Assembly (NCBI GenBank): GCA_029937975.1 | Contig: JAPYOW010000006.1 | Location: 1-55,197 of the forward strand | Origin: Methylococcaceae bacterium | Lineage (GTDB): Bacteria > Pseudomonadota > Gammaproteobacteria > Methylococcales > Methylomonadaceae | DNA length: 55,197 bases | Reading direction: 5' to 3' | Shown here: positions 9,081-18,584 of the stretch, piece by piece | Position numbering within the stretch: the stretch's first letter is position 1 | Layout of the letters: each line of letters begins with the position of its first letter | The notes under the pieces: generated by a model | Seen by the model: only the letters and a program-made list of their open reading frames with translations | Database searches by the model: none | What the model was told of the DNA's origin: nothing | Program-made: the position numbers and the translations under genes

Positions 9081-10322
9081 TCAGTTATCTAATGCTGAGA
9101 AATCAACCTTCAGACCATTAATGGCATTGGGTAAATGGGTGGTCAGGATTTTATCTCCTTGTTGTAATTGCGGACTGAACACTAAAACTTTTTCATCATT
9201 ATCTGCTAAGTAATTACCTGAAATCTGCACATTCAGCCCTTGCAGGCGGTGATTAATGATACGGTAAATGCGATTGTTATCGTACACAGCGGCATAGGGT
9301 AGGACAACAACATTTTTCTTGTCAGGACGGTGTAAGGACAAACTGATAGAACTGCCAGGCCTGACCCACTCATTCCCTGAGCTTATGCTAAATAAGGCAT
9401 CAATACCTCGTGCATCAGCCACACCTGAAAGCCTGTCCAGAGTAAGTTGCAGCGTGGTACCCGCATAGCTGGCTGTGGCTGTTAATTGCAATTTGGAAAG
9501 GATGGCACTTTGTATTTCGTTGTGAAAAGAAGCAGGAATTTTAGCGCGGACTTCAAGTTGCTGGGTGGAATAAAAGCTCATGAGTATCTGGTTTGCTGTG
9601 ACCTGGTCGCCTGGGGCAACAGATAATTTTTCTACAAACCCGGTAAATGGGGCAATGATTTGACTGCGCTCCAGGTCTAATTGAGCGAGTTCAACATCCG
9701 CCTGTGCATGAGCAAGACGTGCTTTGAGCTGCAGTTGTCGGGCGCTGTGATCATCCAGTGCTAATTGCCGGTTGGTAAAGGCTAATTGTTGTCGGTTCAG
9801 CTCCTGTTGCGCCAGCTCCAGTGCCGCAAGAGAACCCAGTCTTTTATTTTGTAGCATTTTTGCCCGGTTAACGGCCGAATGCTCAAGTGTCAAGAGGGAT
9901 TGTTCGTGAGCAAAGGCACGCTGATCCGCTTTATATCGTGTCTGTTCACTTTGTATCAGGGCTTGTAATTCCGCCACACGGGCTTCGGCTTGTGCCAGTC
10001 GGGGTTTAAAGTCTCGGGTATCCAGCGTTAATAATAATTGTGCTGGATGGATAGGATCACCTTCCCGGACGTGAATGGAGGTGACTCGACTATTTTTGGG
10101 GGCGGCTGCATTGACTCGTGCCGGATTTTCAATTTGACCGTACAAGGTCAGGCTGGGTGATAATTGTTGCAGGTTGGCGATTTGCATCCGTACATGCCAA
10201 CTGCGTTCTTTAGCGGGAGTGGGTATTGATGTTGCTTGCGTGGCTTTAAGCACAAAAAAGATTGTTATGCCTATGACAATAATCAGGAATGGTAAAAACT
10301 GTTTCAGCGTGGGTCTTGTCAT
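9081..10322 (-). CDS. RND efflux periplasmic adaptor (membrane fusion protein)
   Basis: The 413-aa product has an N-terminal membrane anchor (about residues 9-27) and no lipobox. It continues with a lipoyl half (about 60-100), a long coiled-coil hairpin rich in Ala, Gln and Leu (about 105-215), the second lipoyl half (APFTGFVEKLSVAPGDQV, about 222-240) and a beta-barrel plus membrane-proximal domain. It should link the RND pump encoded directly downstream to an outer-membrane channel. It is the first gene of this two-gene operon and is divergent from a small plus-strand gene. Confidence 0.9.
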   Translation of the reverse strand: MTRPTLKQFLPFLIIVIGITIFFVLKATQATSIPTPAKERSWHVRMQIANLQQLSPSLTLYGQIENPARVNAAAPKNSRVTSIHVREGDPIHPAQLLLTLDTRDFKPRLAQAEARVAELQALIQSEQTRYKADQRAFAHEQSLLTLEHSAVNRAKMLQNKRLGSLAALELAQQELNRQQLAFTNRQLALDDHSARQLQLKARLAHAQADVELAQLDLERSQIIAPFTGFVEKLSVAPGDQVTANQILMSFYSTQQLEVRAKIPASFHNEIQSAILSKLQLTATASYAGTTLQLTLDRLSGVADARGIDALFSISSGNEWVRPGSSISLSLHRPDKKNVVVLPYAAVYDNNRIYRIINHRLQGLNVQISGNYLADNDEKVLVFSPQLQQGDKILTTHLPNAINGLKVDFSALDN

Positions 10323-10400
10323 GTTTAAGTCATACTTTTTTAACGGTGTCCTTGTATACTGAGTATGTTAGCATTTTGTACGATTTGTTTTGAGGTGTTT

Positions 10401-10541
10401 ATGGTACTGTTTGGTTTTATATTACTCGCAGCCTGTCTTGTGTTTGGCGGTGTTTTTGTACTGCTCAGAACAGCAAGGAAACCGAAGATTCCCAAAGGCT
10501 TCAAACCCAAGGAGGAGGAGGATGATTCCAGCGGCTGGTGA
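10401..10541 (+). CDS. DUF2897-like small membrane protein
   Basis: This 46-codon gene has a good ribosome binding site (GAGG, 5 nt before the ATG). It encodes one transmembrane helix (residues 3-22, MVLFGFILLAACLVFGGVFV) followed by a basic and then acidic cytoplasmic tail, RTARKPKIPKGFKPKEEEDD. The helix plus P-K-G-[FIL]-K-P tail matches my recollection of the gammaproteobacterial DUF2897 family, whose function is unknown. It is divergent from the RND adaptor gene with a 78-nt spacer and ends in SSGW. The assignment to the family is tentative, but the coding potential is good. Confidence 0.6.
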   Translation: MVLFGFILLAACLVFGGVFVLLRTARKPKIPKGFKPKEEEDDSSGW

Positions 10542-10869
10542 CAATGACAAAGCGCACTTTTAGCAGGTACGTAGTCAGGTTGCAGTACCGCATGACTTTT
10601 TTTAAAGCCGAGCTTATTTAGGTAATAGATGCGGTTTTCTGGTAGCGAATACCAGCCACAATAAAGTGTTCAAACACCTCTTATCATTCGGAACTCAAGG
10701 TTTGTTTCTCTACTTTCTAAACAGAGCCAGATAGGCGTGCATTATCAGGATGTGCGGTTTTAATGGCGGTGGGTTCTACCCCTGGGGAAGTGATTTATAA
10801 TGCCATGCATGATACGTGGCATAGTACGGGCTTTCTTTGTTATTAAGAGCACAACCACAGTTAACAAGT
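10542..10869. other. Intergenic region, no confident gene
   Basis: This stretch lies between the small membrane gene and the ferredoxin gene. A plus-strand frame near 10740-10845 is open and protein-like but lacks any start codon after its upstream stop, so it is not called. Near the end an 8-bp inverted repeat (10850-10857 with 10877-10884) overlaps the ferredoxin stop codon. It could act as a weak minus-strand terminator, although no U-tract follows. Confidence 0.35.
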
Positions 10870-11205
10870 TTAGCCCTGGTTGTGGTGATGAATATATTCA
10901 AGTACCGGTTTTCCCTGTATAAAATGCTCGTCAATAATGCGATCTAGCTTTGCACTATTGATATCGTAATACCAGATACCATCAGGTTGTACACAAAGTA
11001 AGGGGCCCGAGGTACAGGTTCCAAAGCAAGTCACTTTGTTTCTTTTAACGCGTAACTCACCTTTGTCCAGTCCTGCGGCTTTCAGTTTGATTTTTAGCTC
11101 ATTGTAGAGATTCTGACCTTCACCATTTTCAGTGCACTTATTGCCAATACAGACCAGTATATAGCGGTGATAATCCATCATGGTGGGTTTGATAACTTCA
11201 GTCAT
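10870..11205 (-). CDS. Thioredoxin-like [2Fe-2S] ferredoxin
   Basis: The 111-aa protein matches the (2Fe-2S) ferredoxin family with a thioredoxin-like fold, also seen in NuoE-type subunits. The candidate cluster ligands are Cys19 or Cys24 (CIGNKC), Cys60 and Cys64 (VTCFGTC), with Cys71 nearby. These proteins carry electrons in the cytoplasm, and the partner here is unknown. It is a monocistronic minus-strand gene. The segment RVKRNKVTCFGTCTSGPLLC is the strongest family match. The ATG start gives MTEVIKP before the first beta strand. Confidence 0.88.
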   Translation of the reverse strand: MTEVIKPTMMDYHRYILVCIGNKCTENGEGQNLYNELKIKLKAAGLDKGELRVKRNKVTCFGTCTSGPLLCVQPDGIWYYDINSAKLDRIIDEHFIQGKPVLEYIHHHNQG

Positions 11206-11348
11206 TGTTGGCCTCTGGTGTTTCGCGGATGTTTTATGCTAAACAATCGTGTTGGTATGTGTGTCATTGTGTCGAATCAAACTCACCGCCTTGTTTAGTG
11301 AGTCATACTCGAAAGACTAATGGACCGTGCGCTGGCTCATATTTAGGA

Positions 11349-11465
11349 ATGAATAAAATAGACTATTATAAACCAGTGCTTAATGCAGGAATAGACGCTT
11401 TAGCCGGGCTTAAGCGCGGTCATTATGCCGGGGTGGATTGGCGCGAACCTGACCCAGCCAGTTAA
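11349..11465 (+). CDS. Possible 38-aa protein, unknown
   Basis: A plus-strand frame starts at ATG 11349 and encodes MNKIDYYKPVLNAGIDALAG followed by LKRGHYAGVDWREPDPAS. Its composition is protein-like, with tyrosines, aspartates and a final helix-breaking tail. The AGGA sequence before the ATG is immediately adjacent, which is too close to be an efficient ribosome site. It lies between the ferredoxin and ubiB genes, both on the minus strand. No family is recognised. It may be a real small protein or a chance frame. Confidence 0.25.
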   Translation: MNKIDYYKPVLNAGIDALAGLKRGHYAGVDWREPDPAS

Positions 11466-11474
11466 AGCATAGCC

Positions 11475-11495
11475 GGGGCATGCTATCACTGCCCC
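11475..11495. terminator. Short GC-rich hairpin between the small ORF and ubiB
   Basis: A 6-bp all-GC-rich stem (11475-11480 with 11490-11495, 9-nt loop) lies 28 nt past the ubiB stop codon on the minus strand. It is suitable for convergent termination, but there is no U-tract on either side. Confidence 0.4.
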
Positions 11496-11522
11496 AGACT
11501 GTGGTGAAAGTTGGTTCTTAGA

Positions 11523-13073
11523 CTATTGAAAAAAAACAGCCGCACTGATTAACAGAGCACTGCTTAAAATAGCCAGAACGGTGCTGTCATGCTGCTTTTC
11601 CATTTGTTGACGTAAGCGGGTGATTTCCTTGCTTTGGTTTTCTATCTGATGTTTTGTGTGTTTAGCACTATCCAGTGCTTGAAAAATCAGTGTTGGCATT
11701 TCGGGAAAATGTTCTGCAATTTCCGGGAATTGTTTGGCTAATTGTTTGATTTTGGCCTTAGGCCCAATGCGTTCGTGAAACCACTCTTCTAAAAAGGGCT
11801 TGGCGGTTTGCCATAAATCCAGATCCGGATATAACTGGCGACCGAGACCTTCAATATTTAACAAGGTTTTTTGTAACAGGATTAACTGGGGCTGGACTAC
11901 CATATCAAAGCGTCTGGCTGTCTGGAATAAGCGCAATAATAATAAACCAAACGAAATATCTTTTAAGGGTTTGTCAAAAATGGGGTCACAAACACTGCGA
12001 ATGGCAGATTCAAAGTCTTCAATACGGGTATCCGAAGGTACCCAGCCCGATTCAATGTGCATATCGGCAACACGTCGATAGTCGCGGTTAAAAAAAGCGA
12101 GAAAGTTTTCTGCTAGATAGCGTTGATCAGAGAGGGATAGCGTGCCAACGATACCAAAATCAACTGCAATATATTTATCAGGTAAGTCGACGAAAATATT
12201 GCCCGGGTGCATGTCCGCATGAAAAAAATTATCACGGAATACCTGAGTGAAGAATATTTCCACACCGCGTTCAGCGAGTACTTTAAAGTTAGCTCCTTCC
12301 TCTCTGAGGCGGTCTATTTCGCCTACAGGAATGCCGTAGATTCTTTCCATGACCAGCACTTTTTTGCGGGTAAACTGCCAGTATATCTCCGGGATATACA
12401 GTGAATCAGAGTCTTTAAAGTTATCGCGTAATTTTGTGGCATTCGCGGCTTCTCTGACCAAATCCAGTTCATCCATCAGAGTTTTTTCGAATTCGGTAAC
12501 GACTTCCATGGCGCGTAATCGCTTGGCATCCTCCCAGAATTTTTCTGCCAGACGTGCTAACTCATAGAGCAACCCTAGATCAGAATGTATTCTTTTTTCA
12601 ATGTGAGGGCGTAGTACTTTGACCACAACGTCTTCACCACTATGCAGTTTTGCCGTATGGACCTGGGCAACAGAGGCTGATGCCAAAGGGCTAGTGCCAA
12701 ATTCAGCAAAAGCTTCTGAAATTGTTTGACCTAGTTGCTGCTCGATCACCTGACGCGCGAGTTCGTTAGAGAAGGGGGGTACTTTATCTTGCAGCTTAAC
12801 TAATTCATCAGCAATATCATCGGGCAGGATATCTTTTCGTGTGGATAAGGCCTGACCGAATTTAATATAGATGGGGCCCAGATCTTCCAGGGTTTTACGT
12901 ATTCTTACGCCACGCGGTTCCGAGGGCTTTCTTAACCAATAATTAGGGGAAAAAACGGCAAGAAAACGAATCGGTCGAAATAAATGCGTTTTTAAGATGA
13001 TTTCGTCTAAACCGTGGTACATCATGACCCAGTTAATGTGGATTAAACGCATTAATATTTTTGGATGAATCAC
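11523..13073 (-). CDS. ubiB: Ubiquinone biosynthesis ATPase/kinase-like protein UbiB
   Basis: UbiB is an atypical protein-kinase-like (ABC1/ADCK) ATPase needed for ubiquinone assembly. The family KxGQ motif is present as [12 protein letters not shown], with the Ala-rich nucleotide loop SASVAQVH, the catalytic-type HADMHPGNI and the metal-binding DFG equivalent VDFGIVG. The C-terminus ends in a single membrane helix (about residues 497-515). Length 516 aa is slightly short of E. coli (546), where two helices occur. The start is GTG at 13073 with an AGG upstream, and an internal ATG at 13052 is the alternative. It is the last gene of ubiE-ubiJ-ubiB. Confidence 0.95.
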   Translation of the reverse strand: MIHPKILMRLIHINWVMMYHGLDEIILKTHLFRPIRFLAVFSPNYWLRKPSEPRGVRIRKTLEDLGPIYIKFGQALSTRKDILPDDIADELVKLQDKVPPFSNELARQVIEQQLGQTISEAFAEFGTSPLASASVAQVHTAKLHSGEDVVVKVLRPHIEKRIHSDLGLLYELARLAEKFWEDAKRLRAMEVVTEFEKTLMDELDLVREAANATKLRDNFKDSDSLYIPEIYWQFTRKKVLVMERIYGIPVGEIDRLREEGANFKVLAERGVEIFFTQVFRDNFFHADMHPGNIFVDLPDKYIAVDFGIVGTLSLSDQRYLAENFLAFFNRDYRRVADMHIESGWVPSDTRIEDFESAIRSVCDPIFDKPLKDISFGLLLLRLFQTARRFDMVVQPQLILLQKTLLNIEGLGRQLYPDLDLWQTAKPFLEEWFHERIGPKAKIKQLAKQFPEIAEHFPEMPTLIFQALDSAKHTKHQIENQSKEITRLRQQMEKQHDSTVLAILSSALLISAAVFFQ

Positions 13074-13153
13074 TATTGTACCTAAATGTAGAAAAGCTAT
13101 GGTTATCTGTTATTTACGCGACCGGGGGTGCTAAAAATATGGCGGGCGTCGTT

Positions 13154-13765
13154 TTAATGTTCAGAGTTAAGTTTTAATTGTTCAATCCGCGTAGCAAGGC
13201 GATCAAAATCAGAACGTATTTTATCAACCTGTTGATAAAATAGATCGGCTTCTGCTTCTGCAGGAAGATCACGGGTTTCTTCTTGTAAAAATTCTTTGCT
13301 ATTGAGTTTGAAACTGCTGAGACTGTCTTCAGTCCAGTTAAAACCGGTTCGGAATAGCGAGCCTATCTTATGGGCAAGAATGTCCCCGGTAAATTGAGAC
13401 AGTTTTTCTTCCAGGTCAATATCCAGTTTCTCAAAAAGTTGCTGAAATTTATGCGCCAGATGTGTGTCACCTTCAATTTTAACTTCACCGCTGAAAATGG
13501 ATCGCATGGGGCTGGAGCTAAGTCCCATTAGGCCAAGGGCTGATAGCGTACCACTGATGGTGGTGTCAACCTCAGCCGGATAGTGCTCAAGCAGTTGGAT
13601 TTTATCTGTGGTCGGACAAAGATAAAGGGTTTCATGCCATGGCAATATATTGACGGCAATGACTTTTCCAGCCATAGGGGTCAGAAATAGACTGACATCT
13701 TCATCAAGAGATAAATATTGATTGAATGCCGTTTCCAATGTGCCGATCAATAGTGGTTTTATCAT
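13154..13765 (-). CDS. ubiJ: Ubiquinone biosynthesis accessory factor UbiJ (SCP2 domain)
   Basis: The 203-aa protein lies between ubiE and ubiB, as in E. coli. The N-terminal SCP2 sterol-carrier-like domain (about residues 15-115) binds hydrophobic ubiquinone intermediates for the Ubi complex. The C-terminal third is a charged helix, consistent with the family coiled coil (ADLFYQQVDKIRSDFDRLAT). The match rests on length, synteny and the SCP2-type strand pattern LSALGLMG. It forms one operon with ubiE (33-nt gap) and ubiB (80-nt gap). Confidence 0.9.
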   Translation of the reverse strand: MIKPLLIGTLETAFNQYLSLDEDVSLFLTPMAGKVIAVNILPWHETLYLCPTTDKIQLLEHYPAEVDTTISGTLSALGLMGLSSSPMRSIFSGEVKIEGDTHLAHKFQQLFEKLDIDLEEKLSQFTGDILAHKIGSLFRTGFNWTEDSLSSFKLNSKEFLQEETRDLPAEAEADLFYQQVDKIRSDFDRLATRIEQLKLNSEH

Positions 13766-13798
13766 ATGTATTTATCGTGAGCGTAGTTGAGAAGGAGG

Positions 13799-14548
13799 CT
13801 AGATTTTATAGCCTCTATGCACAGCAACAATTCCCTGGCTCATATTGAAATATTCACAACGTTCCAGTCCTGCATCCGCCATCATTTGTTTTAATTCGTC
13901 CTGTTTAGGGTGCATACGAATGGACTCGGCAAGATAACGATAGCTTTCTTCATCCTTTGCAATAATACCGCCTATTTTAGGTAACAGTTTAAACGAATAA
14001 AAGTCATAAACTTTTTCTGTGATTTTATCAATGGGATGTGAGAACTCTAGCACAATAACGCGGCCACCTGGTTTAAGCACTCTATGCATAGACCGTAGTG
14101 CGGCATTTTTATCGGTTACATTTCTCAGGCCAAAAGCAATACACACACAATCAAAGCTATTGTCTGCAAAAGGCAGGCATTCGGCGTTGACCTGAGCATA
14201 GCGAATGTTGCCGGTTAAGCCACGATCGATGAGACGATCCCGGCCTGTGCGTAACATTTCTGAATTAATGTCGGCCAAAACCACAGAGCCTTCTTTGCCC
14301 ACACGTTTTTCAAATAAGGTGGTCAAATCACCCGTGCCACCGGCCAGGTCCAGAATATGGTCGCCATTTCTCACGTTGGCCAATTGAATGGCTACTTTCT
14401 TCCAGATTCTATGAATACCAAAAGACATTAAGTCATTCATGACATCATAGCTACTGGCAACAGAATCAAAAACACCGCGGACCATGCGGACCTTGTCTTC
14501 AGTTGCTACTTGTTTATAACCAAAATGGGTTGTGTTGTCAGTTGTCAT
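13799..14548 (-). CDS. ubiE: Ubiquinone/menaquinone C-methyltransferase UbiE
   Basis: This class-I SAM-dependent methyltransferase C-methylates 2-polyprenyl-6-methoxy-1,4-benzoquinol, and demethylmenaquinol where present. Length 249 aa (E. coli 251). The SAM motif I is [12 protein letters not shown], motif II appears as [10 protein letters not shown], and the family segments FGLRNVTD and [13 protein letters not shown] are clear. The N-terminal THFGYKQV is typical. It is the first gene of the ubiE-ubiJ-ubiB operon on the minus strand. Confidence 0.97.
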   Translation of the reverse strand: MTTDNTTHFGYKQVATEDKVRMVRGVFDSVASSYDVMNDLMSFGIHRIWKKVAIQLANVRNGDHILDLAGGTGDLTTLFEKRVGKEGSVVLADINSEMLRTGRDRLIDRGLTGNIRYAQVNAECLPFADNSFDCVCIAFGLRNVTDKNAALRSMHRVLKPGGRVIVLEFSHPIDKITEKVYDFYSFKLLPKIGGIIAKDEESYRYLAESIRMHPKQDELKQMMADAGLERCEYFNMSQGIVAVHRGYKI

Positions 14549-14672
14549 CGTTGTACCTTTCGCTTTTGTCTACTTTTACTTTTTTAACGTGTCATTCAAC
14601 CAGGCTACACCTTTACGGGGCGACAGCATATATATGTTGATGGGGAGAATATACTCGGACCTGCGTTGTTTA

Positions 14673-15062
14673 CTAATTTTGTATGGTTTGTTTATGGTGA
14701 TAACCGGCTTTTTTTAAAGCATCAAGGTAGTTTGTCCACAGGGTCTGATATTCAGAACCTAATTTATATAACATATCCCATGAATAAATGCCGGTGTTAT
14801 GTCCATCCGTGAAGGTGGGCTCAATACCATAGTTACCCACCGGTTTAATCGCTGAAATATTGACATCTTCTTTCCCTGTTTGCAGTATTTCCTGGCCAGG
14901 GCTATGGCCTAAGGCTTCGGCAGAAGGGGTGTATACGCGTAGATATTCACAAGGGAGTTCAAAGGTTTCACCATTATCAAAACTGATTTCCAGAATGCGG
15001 GAGATTTGGTGCAGTTTGATATCAGTGATGGCGCAATTTGCCGGTTCGACTTGTAATCTCAT
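14673..15062 (-). CDS. DUF971 (gamma-butyrobetaine hydroxylase-like N-terminal) protein
   Basis: The 129-aa protein has the DUF971 fold. It shows ISRILEISFDNGETFELPCE, followed by LRVYTPSAEA and a C-terminal GIYSWDMLYKLG segment, all characteristic of the family. In many proteobacteria it directly follows hslVU, as here (12-nt gap after hslU). Related domains occur as the N-terminus of gamma-butyrobetaine hydroxylase and in eukaryotic iron-sulfur proteins. Its bacterial role is not established. Operon membership with hslVU is inferred from strand and spacing. Confidence 0.88.
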   Translation of the reverse strand: MRLQVEPANCAITDIKLHQISRILEISFDNGETFELPCEYLRVYTPSAEALGHSPGQEILQTGKEDVNISAIKPVGNYGIEPTFTDGHNTGIYSWDMLYKLGSEYQTLWTNYLDALKKAGYHHKQTIQN

Positions 15063-15074
15063 TATTGCCTCACA

Positions 15075-16400
15075 TTACAGAATATAGCGACTGAGGTCTT
15101 CGTCTTCAGCAAATTCGGTTAAATGAGTGTCCACATAAGCAGCATCGATCAGCACTGATTTTTCCATCAAATCTGAGGCATTGAAAGAGAGGTCTTCCAG
15201 TAAACGTTCCAGAATGGTGTGTAATCGTCTAGCCCCTATGTTTTCAGTGGTTTCATTTACATGCCAGCCTAATTCAGCAATACGTTGAATGCCGTCATGA
15301 GAAAAGCTAAGATCAATGCCTTCTGTTTTCAATAGTGCCTGATATTGTTCAGTCAATGAGGCATCAGGTTCGGTCAGAATACGTACAAAATCATCAGCCG
15401 ATAAGGCATTGAGTTCCACTCTGATCGGGAAGCGACCTTGTAATTCAGGGATTAAATCAGACGGTTTGGTTAAGTGGAATGCACCGGAGGCGATAAACAG
15501 GATGTGATCTGTTTTGACCATGCCATATTTAGTGCTGACCGTGCTGCCTTCGACCAAGGGGAGTAAGTCACGCTGTACACCTTCTCGGGATACTTCACCG
15601 CCACCACCACCTAATTCAGAACGTTTACAAACCTTGTCTATTTCATCCAGAAAAACAATGCCGTTCTGTTCCACGGCTTCAACCGCTGATAATTTAATAT
15701 CATCTTCATTTACCAGCAGAGAGGCTTCTTCTTCTTGTAAGGCTTTAAGAGCCTCTGAGATTTTTATTTTACGGGTTTTGGTTTTTTCATTGCTCAGGTT
15801 TTGAAACATGCCTTGCAATTGATTGGTCATATCTTCCATGCCTGGAGGCGCCATGATCTCTACGCCCATAGCCGGTGCTTTCAGATCAACTTCAATTTCT
15901 TTATCGTTTAAATCACCCTCGCGTAATTTTTTACGCATTTTTTGACGGGTGGAGGCTTCGGTGTCCGAAATCATGCCACCTTCGGCAGCCGGTAAAAGAA
16001 TATCCAGAACCCTGTCTTCAGCGGCATCGGCTGCTCTGTTTTGTACTTTGTCCATTTCGGATAGCCGGTTCATTTTTACCGCAGTATCCACCAGATCACG
16101 GATAATGGATTCTACATCACGTCCCACATAGCCGACTTCAGTAAACTTGGTGGCTTCAATTTTAATAAAGGGTGCGTTGGCTAAACGCGCTAAACGACGG
16201 GCAATTTCTGTTTTACCCACACCGGTCGGGCCAATCATGAGAATGTTTTTCGGGGTAATTTCTTCACGCAATTCTTCAGCAACACGCATTCTACGCCAGC
16301 GATTACGCAAAGCTATCGCTACAGAACGTTTGGCACTCGACTGACCGATAATATGTTTGTCTAATTCACTTACAATTTCTTTAGGTGTCATTGTACTCAT
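15075..16400 (-). CDS. hslU: ATP-dependent protease ATPase subunit HslU
   Basis: HslU (ClpY) is the AAA+ unfoldase of the HslUV protease. Length 441 aa (E. coli 443). The N-terminal [17 protein letters not shown] is canonical. Walker A is GPTGVGKT with Lys63, Walker B is IVFLDEIDK, and the I-domain lies between them (about residues 110-240). The pore motif appears as GYVGRDVE, and the C-terminus DLSRYIL ends in the residues that insert into HslV. It lies 5 nt after hslV on the same strand. Confidence 0.98.
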   Translation of the reverse strand: MSTMTPKEIVSELDKHIIGQSSAKRSVAIALRNRWRRMRVAEELREEITPKNILMIGPTGVGKTEIARRLARLANAPFIKIEATKFTEVGYVGRDVESIIRDLVDTAVKMNRLSEMDKVQNRAADAAEDRVLDILLPAAEGGMISDTEASTRQKMRKKLREGDLNDKEIEVDLKAPAMGVEIMAPPGMEDMTNQLQGMFQNLSNEKTKTRKIKISEALKALQEEEASLLVNEDDIKLSAVEAVEQNGIVFLDEIDKVCKRSELGGGGGEVSREGVQRDLLPLVEGSTVSTKYGMVKTDHILFIASGAFHLTKPSDLIPELQGRFPIRVELNALSADDFVRILTEPDASLTEQYQALLKTEGIDLSFSHDGIQRIAELGWHVNETTENIGARRLHTILERLLEDLSFNASDLMEKSVLIDAAYVDTHLTEFAEDEDLSRYIL

Positions 16401-16405
16401 GCTAA

Positions 16406-16963
16406 TTATTCGTGCTCACTTTGGGGTTCAGTATCCAGTTCTTCGATACGTAAATTGTGGTTGGTATAAATACAAATATCGGCAGCTATATTTAGGGATT
16501 TTTCTACAATTTCCCGGGCACTTAAGTCGGTATTTTCCAATAATGCCCGCGCAGCAGACTGAGCAAATGAGCCACCGGAACCAATAGCCATCAGGTTATA
16601 TTCGGGTTCAATGACGTCACCTGTGCCGGATAAAATAAGGGAGGTTTTGGCGTCGGCAATGGTCAGTAATGCCTCCAGTTTGCGTAAAGCACGATCAGTA
16701 CGCCAGTCTTTGGCCATTTCCACCGCGGCTCGGGTTAAATTACCGCGATGTTTTTCAAGTTTGCCTTCAAAATGTTCAAATAAGGTGAATGCATCTGCTG
16801 TTGCACCAGCAAATCCGGCAATAACTTTGCCATGGTATATGCGACGAACCTTGCGCGCATTGCCTTTCATGACGGTGTTTCCTAAAGAAACCTGACCGTC
16901 ACCCCCGATTACCACTTTGCCGCCACGGCGAACTGAAAGTATTGTTGTTCCTCGAAAACTCAC
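16406..16963 (-). CDS. hslV: ATP-dependent protease proteolytic subunit HslV
   Basis: HslV (ClpQ) is the proteasome-like threonine peptidase of HslUV. The product has 185 aa from a GTG start. The N-terminus is [13 protein letters not shown], so a five-residue propeptide precedes the catalytic Thr6. E. coli has only Met before the Thr, whereas CodW-like forms carry short propeptides. Conserved segments include [20 protein letters not shown] and the [16 protein letters not shown] loop. It is the first gene of hslV-hslU-DUF971. A stem-loop sits in its leader. Confidence 0.97.
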   Translation of the reverse strand: MSFRGTTILSVRRGGKVVIGGDGQVSLGNTVMKGNARKVRRIYHGKVIAGFAGATADAFTLFEHFEGKLEKHRGNLTRAAVEMAKDWRTDRALRKLEALLTIADAKTSLILSGTGDVIEPEYNLMAIGSGGSFAQSAARALLENTDLSAREIVEKSLNIAADICIYTNHNLRIEELDTEPQSEHE

Positions 16964-16993
16964 TTGCTACCCACTTAAGAATAATAAAACTCA

Positions 16994-17022
16994 CTAATTC
17001 TACAGGGTATTGCCTGAATTAG
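16994..17022 (-). promoter_or_regulatory. Stem-loop in the hslV leader
   Basis: Seven perfect base pairs (16994-17000 with 17016-17022) enclose a second 3-bp AGG/CCT pairing, 30 nt upstream of the hslV start. In E. coli an inverted repeat in the hslVU 5' untranslated region stabilises the mRNA, so this is a plausible counterpart. Just upstream on the minus strand is CCCCCTAAT, resembling a sigma-32 -10 element, but no good -35 partner is seen. Confidence 0.35.
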
Positions 17023-17282
17023 GGGGTTTTAATAGTTAAATATCAGAATTTATTGTCACTACTGCGTTTGTTGATAAGGCTTGAGAATGCCAGTGGGTTA
17101 TTTATCAGGAAGTGTAAAGGCATCCATGGCCACAAATCATGGTTGTTTTAAGCGGCACATCCACATCTTGCTGCGGCGTATGCGCTGTCAAACGTCCGGG
17201 GTCTGAGACCCGATAAATAAAGTATTAGCCATTCCGTTAACCATCCATCGCTATGGACTCTACAGGAGTTAAGCTGGCCCGG

Positions 17283-17660
17283 TTATTCATCAATTTTTAA
17301 TAACCAACCATCATTTGCTTTACAGTTATTGGTTCCTGAGGCTTTTATATCAATCCTGGCATAAGTATTTTGTAGCGCATCAGGTAATTTTCCGCTGACT
17401 TCGTAGCCGGTATTTTTTTTCGTAATATTCATCTCGACAACTAGTTTTTTTACACTCACCACCATGCTTTTAGGATTGGTTAATGACGATGCTTTAAATG
17501 AAAATTCAGTACCCGGGCTAACCGTTGTTAATTTGCTGGGGGTAAATTGAGTGAACTTGGGTTTTTTGCAAGCTTTTTGACTGCTACCACTCCCATAAGC
17601 CCAGGTTTGAGTGCACATAGAGGTGAGTATTAAGACAGATAATAATTTAACGAGTTTCAT
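17283..17660 (-). CDS. Small secreted protein of unknown function
   Basis: The 125-aa product has a Sec signal peptide with probable cleavage after Ala21 (TQTWA/YG). The mature 104 residues are Lys/Ser/Thr-rich, with alternating hydrophobics that suggest an all-beta, Ig-like domain (PGTEFSFKASSLTNPKSMVV and GYEVSGKLPDAL). Only two mature cysteines occur (Cys31 and Cys113), near the two ends, suggesting one disulfide that closes the domain. I do not recognise the family. It is monocistronic upstream of hslV. A role in periplasmic ligand or metal binding would be speculation. Confidence 0.75.
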   Translation of the reverse strand: MKLVKLLSVLILTSMCTQTWAYGSGSSQKACKKPKFTQFTPSKLTTVSPGTEFSFKASSLTNPKSMVVSVKKLVVEMNITKKNTGYEVSGKLPDALQNTYARIDIKASGTNNCKANDGWLLKIDE

Positions 17661-18584
17661 AGGGTTGCTCCAAATGGGTCTTTTTAGAATTATACAACTT
17701 AAGTTTTTTGAATCTTAATTCCTTAGCGTGTCGAATCTTTTTTAATCGTGAGTTTACTACTCAATAGCAGATGTGCTGCAAATCTTTACGCGTGTCTATG
17801 GAGTAGGGGGTGCTTAAACGGTGTAGCGTGAGTGATTATAAAACAGTTGGGCTGCATGATAAAGTACTCCCCGCATGGCTGGTGGCTGTGGCTGGCAAAG
17901 GGCCTGTTTGCTCTAAGAGCCGATGATTCCGCATTTAGTTCCATTGGGGTGGGAACGTGCGACTGGCCGCTCCTGTATGTAAAAGTTCAGGCTTTAGCTC
18001 AGGGTCATGATCGCGTCAGCGATGCTGGTAGCGGGTAGACCTGCTGTGATTCCCAGCGGTCATTGTTCTGTTATATGCCTGAGAGTGCGGCCGGATGTGG
18101 TATGGCTAAAAGCTCTTTACGCAAAGCAGGGGCGATAGCTTGCTAATATTCACCGCCAGATACAAAATTTGCAGTCAACAGGCTGGATGAAGGCTATTTT
18201 AAGGCATGTTTTACCGGCTTTGCGGGGGTAGGTTTTAATCATCAAGCAGGGCGGGGCTTAGTGCTCAACACGGGGTGCTCTGGTTTTTGCCGGGACGTAT
18301 CGAAGTTCAATAGGAAGTAATAGCCAGCTTATGGCGCAGTGTCCATAAGTTGATAGCCTTGAAATTGACAAGGTAAATAGAGAAGAAGGTTGGGGCGATT
18401 AGGATATGTTTTTGACTCAAAGCAGAGGTTTTGATGGGGGAATTTTTAATTTAGTTCACCAACACTTTAGAAAGTGCGTAAAATACCCAGCTTTTCCATT
18501 TATTACATCGAATATAATAACCTGTTAAAGACGTTGTTTTATAGCGTTTTATTGGCAGGATGTTGCTTTACGAAGAAGAGGAAT
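17661..18584. other. 924-nt gene-poor region with decayed sequence
   Basis: This is the longest stretch without a convincing gene. A 68-codon plus-strand frame (17832-18038) has no ribosome site and an odd composition. Its 3' half reads like decayed coding sequence, including the possible transposase relic at 18147-18320. A short ATCGC/GCGAT hairpin lies near 18009-18022. The ybiT promoter must be in the last 150 nt, but no clean pair of hexamers is visible. No tRNA or known structured RNA was recognised. Confidence 0.4.
18147..18320 (+). pseudogene. Possible ISAs1-type transposase relic
   Basis: This frame opens after a stop codon with no start and reads YSPPDTKFAVNRLDEGYFKA, then CFTGFAGVGF. 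ISAs1-family transposases have near their N-terminal domain boundary a segment of the form P-S-H-D-T-F-x-R-V-F-x-R-L-D-P-x-x-F-x-x-C-F-x-x-W-V. The order D-T, R-L-D, Y-F, A-C-F-T-G matches this. Upstream, in another frame, WLKALY could correspond to the W-L-K-x-F-L part. No DDE core follows. This is an eye-based match of about 25 residues. Confidence 0.3.

Noticed and set aside
10740-10845. Open plus-strand frame with GCAVLMAVGSTPGEV
   Set aside because: There is no start codon after the upstream stop, and no family is recognised. At most it is a relic.
18474-18584. N-terminal extension of YbiT by 37 residues
   Set aside because: The ATG at 18585 has a good ribosome site and gives the exact length and N-terminus of E. 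coli YbiT.
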